Source: Bacteroidales bacterium | GTDB taxonomy: Bacteria > Bacteroidota > Bacteroidia > Bacteroidales > UBA932 | Length of the DNA: 49,060 nt | Direction of reading: 5' to 3' | Assembly (NCBI GenBank): GCA_017442315.1 | Contig: JAFRZX010000119.1 | Span: forward strand, 1-49,060 | Shown: positions 46,362 to 49,060 of the stretch, piece by piece | Position numbering within the stretch: the first letter of the stretch is position 1 | How the letters are laid out: every line of letters starts with the position of its first letter | Made by a program: the position numbers and the translations under genes | The notes under the pieces: generated by a model | Told to the model about the DNA's origin: nothing | Databases searched by the model: none | The model's input: the letters and a program-made list of their open reading frames with translations, nothing else

Positions 46362-48860
46362 CTATTCAATTGCAGAAATTGAAACAGAAGCCTTGCGAAG
46401 TCCCTTTGAAGTTGCTTCAAGAACTATTTCACCAGCCTCCTCTGAAGATGATACGATAGCGGTCATCATACCGTAGAAAGCCCTCATATGCGGCTCCTGA
46501 AAAGACTCCAGAGAGGTCGGGTCACCATTGGCTCCTGCACGATATGATCCGTTACCGCTGACCTTGAAATGAATCTCATTATCGGCAAGAGGACATAGGT
46601 TACCATCTTTATCCACAATCCTGACTGTCACAAATGAAAGATCCTTTCCATCAGCCTTTATCACCTTTTTGTCCGGCTCCAGAACAATCCTATAAGGCTT
46701 TCCCGCCGTATGCATTTCCTTTTGGGCCACCGCATTTCCATCTGCATCGTATGCAACCACCTTGACTGTTCCCGGCTCATACACAGTATCCATCCACATC
46801 AGTCTGTAACGCTGCTGTCTCTTAAGGTCGGCTGCAGACTGCGGGTCTGCACTGTTATGTACGGTCACAGACATATCCTTTGTCTTCCTGCCCTGACTCT
46901 TACCGTTGATGAATACCTCAGCAGAAGGATAATTGGTATACACGAATATTGGAGTAACTTCACCCTCACGTCCAGCCCAGTTCCAATGCGGAAGAATATG
47001 CAAAGTCTCGACATCTTTGTTCCAATGGCTTCTGTAAAGCCAATACCTGTCTTTTGGAAGTCCCGCAAGATCTATGATTCCGAACAATGAAGAATGACTC
47101 GGCCAATCGGAATAATAAGGAGTCGGTTCTCCGAGATAATCGAAACCGGTCCATACGAACTCACCCATGCAATATGGAAGATCCTCATGTTGTATGAAGT
47201 CATCCTCAGGAAGATTCGACCAGCTGCAATGTTCCACATCATATGATGACGCCTGATGGTCATCATATTTTGCCATGGACTTACGTTCCACCGGAAATTT
47301 ATATACTCCGCGTGAACTGACGGTTGAAGCTGTCTCGCTACCAAGAATCAGACGCTGAGGCAGTTTACTATAGCTCTCCTGATATCTATGAGGGCGATAA
47401 TTGAATCCGGGGACATCAAAGACAGCTGCAATATTGTTATACACCACATTATCCGGCTGATCCATACCCATCGTAACCGGACGGGTCGGGTCTTCTCTGT
47501 GACAAATGTTCTGCATCCAGTGGGATATCTTTGCACCCTTGTCTCCAGGCCACTGGTCCGGGACCTCATTGCCTACACACCACATCACGACGGCAGGACT
47601 GTTTCTGTAATGACGTATGAGATTTACCAGGTCTTTTTCTGCCCATTCTCTGAAATGTCTGTTATAGCCGTTCTCGACCTTAGGGGTGACCCATTCGTCG
47701 AAGGTTTCTGCCATAAGCATCATACCCATTTCATCACATGCTCTGACAAGCTCAGGAGCCGGCATATTATGAGATGTACGTATTGCATTGCATCCCATAT
47801 CTTTAAGCATACGCACCTGACGGCGTATTCCTGCATCATTTGCAACAGCTCCTAAAGGACCCAGGTCATGATGGTTGCACACTCCCTTGAACTTTACAAG
47901 CTCTCCGTTCAGGAAGAAGCCCTCATCACCCTTCAGTTCTATCATACGGATCCCGAAAGTCGTCTTATATTCATCCTTAATGACATCACCTTCATACACT
48001 CGACTAACAGAAAGATATAATTCAGGAGTATCCGGCGTCCACAATAACGGGTCCAATATGCGGAATTCCTGCTTAAACACATTACCATCATAATCGGAAC
48101 CATCCTTTCTTCCCTCTGCGACCTGCCTGCCTGAAGGATCAAAGATTTCTGTATGGATTGAATAATCGGAAAAACCCTTACCCTCAGGAACGACAAATTC
48201 AGTATGCTGTATCAGATCAGCATGAGCAGCACTTATATTATCTGTCACGATATAAGTACCCCAATCAGGAATATGGGCATCCTGCGTAAGCACCAGATGA
48301 ACATTCCTGTACAGTCCGGCACCGGGATACCAGCGCGAAGACTCTTCATAATTCTCAAGTCTCACTGCAAGTTCATTTCCATAGGGTTTAAGGAAAGGTG
48401 TCGCATCAACAATAAAGGAATTATATCCATAAGGCCAGTATGCAGCATGGGAGCCATTGACATAGACATCGGCATGACTCATTGCACCATCGAAGATCAG
48501 ACGGCATGAGTGTCCCTCGGAGAATTCAGGAACATCAAACTGAAGACGATACCATCCTGGACCTATGAACGGTAATCCTCCAGTACGTCCGGCATGCTCC
48601 ATTGCTTCCTTCTGGCCGTCCTGAGCAATGGCGACATTCTGCATATCGTTACTGACACTGAATGGTCCATATATAGCCCAGTCATGGGGAACAGTAACAT
48701 TCTGCCAAGAAGAATCATCAAATCCGACTGAAGAAAACTCAGCAGAATCTTCGCGCGTGAACTTCCATCCTTTTTCGAGGAGACACTCGACGCGGACCTG
48801 AGCTGAAAGGATTAAGGGCACCAAAAAGAAAAATGCAGAAAGACGATATTTACTGAACAT
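46362..48860 (-). CDS. Secreted GH2 beta-galactosidase-like glycoside hydrolase
   Basis: Family GH2 enzyme of 832 residues, probably periplasmic, with signal peptide 1 to about 20 (MFSKYRLSAFFFLVPLILSA). In order: sugar-binding jelly roll (about 25-195; GWKFTREDSA, PHDWAIYGPF, GWYRLQFDV), immunoglobulin-like domain (about 215-305), and TIM barrel (about 305-620) with acid/base E432 in CVGNEVPDQW and nucleophile E509 in LGSETAST. Then comes a DUF4982-like domain (FVYTNYPSAEVFINGKSQGRK) and a C-terminal Big-type domain (PDKKVIKADGKDLSFVTV). Beta-galactosidase activity is the best guess, but GH2 also includes glucuronidases and others. It stands alone next to the rRNA terminator, without susC/D neighbours, so it may serve as a general exoenzyme. 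Confidence 0.92.
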   Translation of the reverse strand: MFSKYRLSAFFFLVPLILSAQVRVECLLEKGWKFTREDSAEFSSVGFDDSSWQNVTVPHDWAIYGPFSVSNDMQNVAIAQDGQKEAMEHAGRTGGLPFIGPGWYRLQFDVPEFSEGHSCRLIFDGAMSHADVYVNGSHAAYWPYGYNSFIVDATPFLKPYGNELAVRLENYEESSRWYPGAGLYRNVHLVLTQDAHIPDWGTYIVTDNISAAHADLIQHTEFVVPEGKGFSDYSIHTEIFDPSGRQVAEGRKDGSDYDGNVFKQEFRILDPLLWTPDTPELYLSVSRVYEGDVIKDEYKTTFGIRMIELKGDEGFFLNGELVKFKGVCNHHDLGPLGAVANDAGIRRQVRMLKDMGCNAIRTSHNMPAPELVRACDEMGMMLMAETFDEWVTPKVENGYNRHFREWAEKDLVNLIRHYRNSPAVVMWCVGNEVPDQWPGDKGAKISHWMQNICHREDPTRPVTMGMDQPDNVVYNNIAAVFDVPGFNYRPHRYQESYSKLPQRLILGSETASTVSSRGVYKFPVERKSMAKYDDHQASSYDVEHCSWSNLPEDDFIQHEDLPYCMGEFVWTGFDYLGEPTPYYSDWPSHSSLFGIIDLAGLPKDRYWLYRSHWNKDVETLHILPHWNWAGREGEVTPIFVYTNYPSAEVFINGKSQGRKTKDMSVTVHNSADPQSAADLKRQQRYRLMWMDTVYEPGTVKVVAYDADGNAVAQKEMHTAGKPYRIVLEPDKKVIKADGKDLSFVTVRIVDKDGNLCPLADNEIHFKVSGNGSYRAGANGDPTSLESFQEPHMRAFYGMMTAIVSSSEEAGEIVLEATSKGLRKASVSISAIE

Positions 48861-48882
48861 AATAAGAAAGATTTAGTGCCTG

Positions 48883-48890
48883 CAAATATA
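48883..48890 (-). promoter_or_regulatory. -7 box TATATTTG of the GH2 gene
   Basis: TATATTTG on the minus strand lies 22 bases before the GH2 ATG and 13 bases beyond the 5S terminator stem. No -33 TTTG at a normal distance is visible, because the rRNA terminator occupies that place. Confidence 0.55.
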
Positions 48891-48893
48891 ATG

Positions 48894-48933
48894 AAAAAAC
48901 AAAACACCCCGTCATCATCTGATGACAGGGTGT
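48894..48933 (-). terminator. Terminator of the rRNA operon after 5S rRNA
   Basis: On the minus strand ACACCC-T-GTCATC pairs with GATGAC-G-GGGTGT (48904-48933), the mismatch being a T-G wobble, and is followed by TTTGTTTTTTC (48894-48903). It lies 11 bases after the 5S 3' end. Confidence 0.88.
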
Positions 48934-48944
48934 CGTATAAGAAA

Positions 48945-49054
<110 letters not shown>

Positions 49055-49060
49055 AGTATG

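Overview
The window looks like a Bacteroidales chromosome. It has SusC/SusD-type outer-membrane glycan uptake genes, lipoproteins with short signal peptides ending in a lipobox Cys, no reliable Shine-Dalgarno sequences, and several intergenic -7 boxes of the Bacteroidetes type TAnnTTTG. The ATP synthase operon runs in the order atpD-C-B-E-F-H-A-G with a long N-terminal extension on AtpB. Genus cannot be settled by eye.

Bases 1-21395 (+) hold a three-module starch/alpha-glucan utilisation locus. Module 1 is a SusC-like receptor (5' end cut by the window), SusD-like, SusE-like and SusF-like lipoproteins. Module 2 is a close paralogous SusC/SusD pair, a long multi-module SusE/F-like lipoprotein and a surface GH13 alpha-amylase lipoprotein, ending in a strong terminator. 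Module 3 is a more divergent SusC/SusD pair. Opposite and convergent (21392-25430, -) are cytoplasmic 4-alpha-glucanotransferase malQ with two N-terminal CBM20-like domains and an organophosphate-antiporter-like MFS transporter, separated by a perfect 114-bp direct repeat. Together they suggest surface capture and cutting of alpha-glucans, TonB-driven import and cytoplasmic maltodextrin processing. No GH97, second GH13 or Sus regulator is visible.

Bases 25584-33460 carry a MATE transporter and rsgA (-), diverging from a polyprenyl synthetase and a U32-family gene (+). Next come two small paralogous lipoproteins (-), whose promoters are near copies containing a G8 or G9 tract between -33 and -7, then miaA and a pRiA4b ORF-3-like acidic protein (-). 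Bases 33658-39081 (+) are biosynthetic: an IMPACT/YigZ gene, pyrB-pyrI, and serC-serA-DUF1015. SerA lacks the usual catalytic His. Bases 39098-45821 (-) are the complete F1Fo ATP synthase operon, followed by a DoxX gene and a secreted GH2 beta-galactosidase-like enzyme. A 5S rRNA (-) with its terminator lies at the right edge, probably the end of an rRNA operon that continues outside.

The observations most worth checking are the duplicated G-tract promoters of the lipoprotein pair, a SusE/F-type binding module inserted inside the GH13 catalytic domain, the 114-bp repeat that supplies the last codons of the MFS gene, and the unusual active site of SerA.
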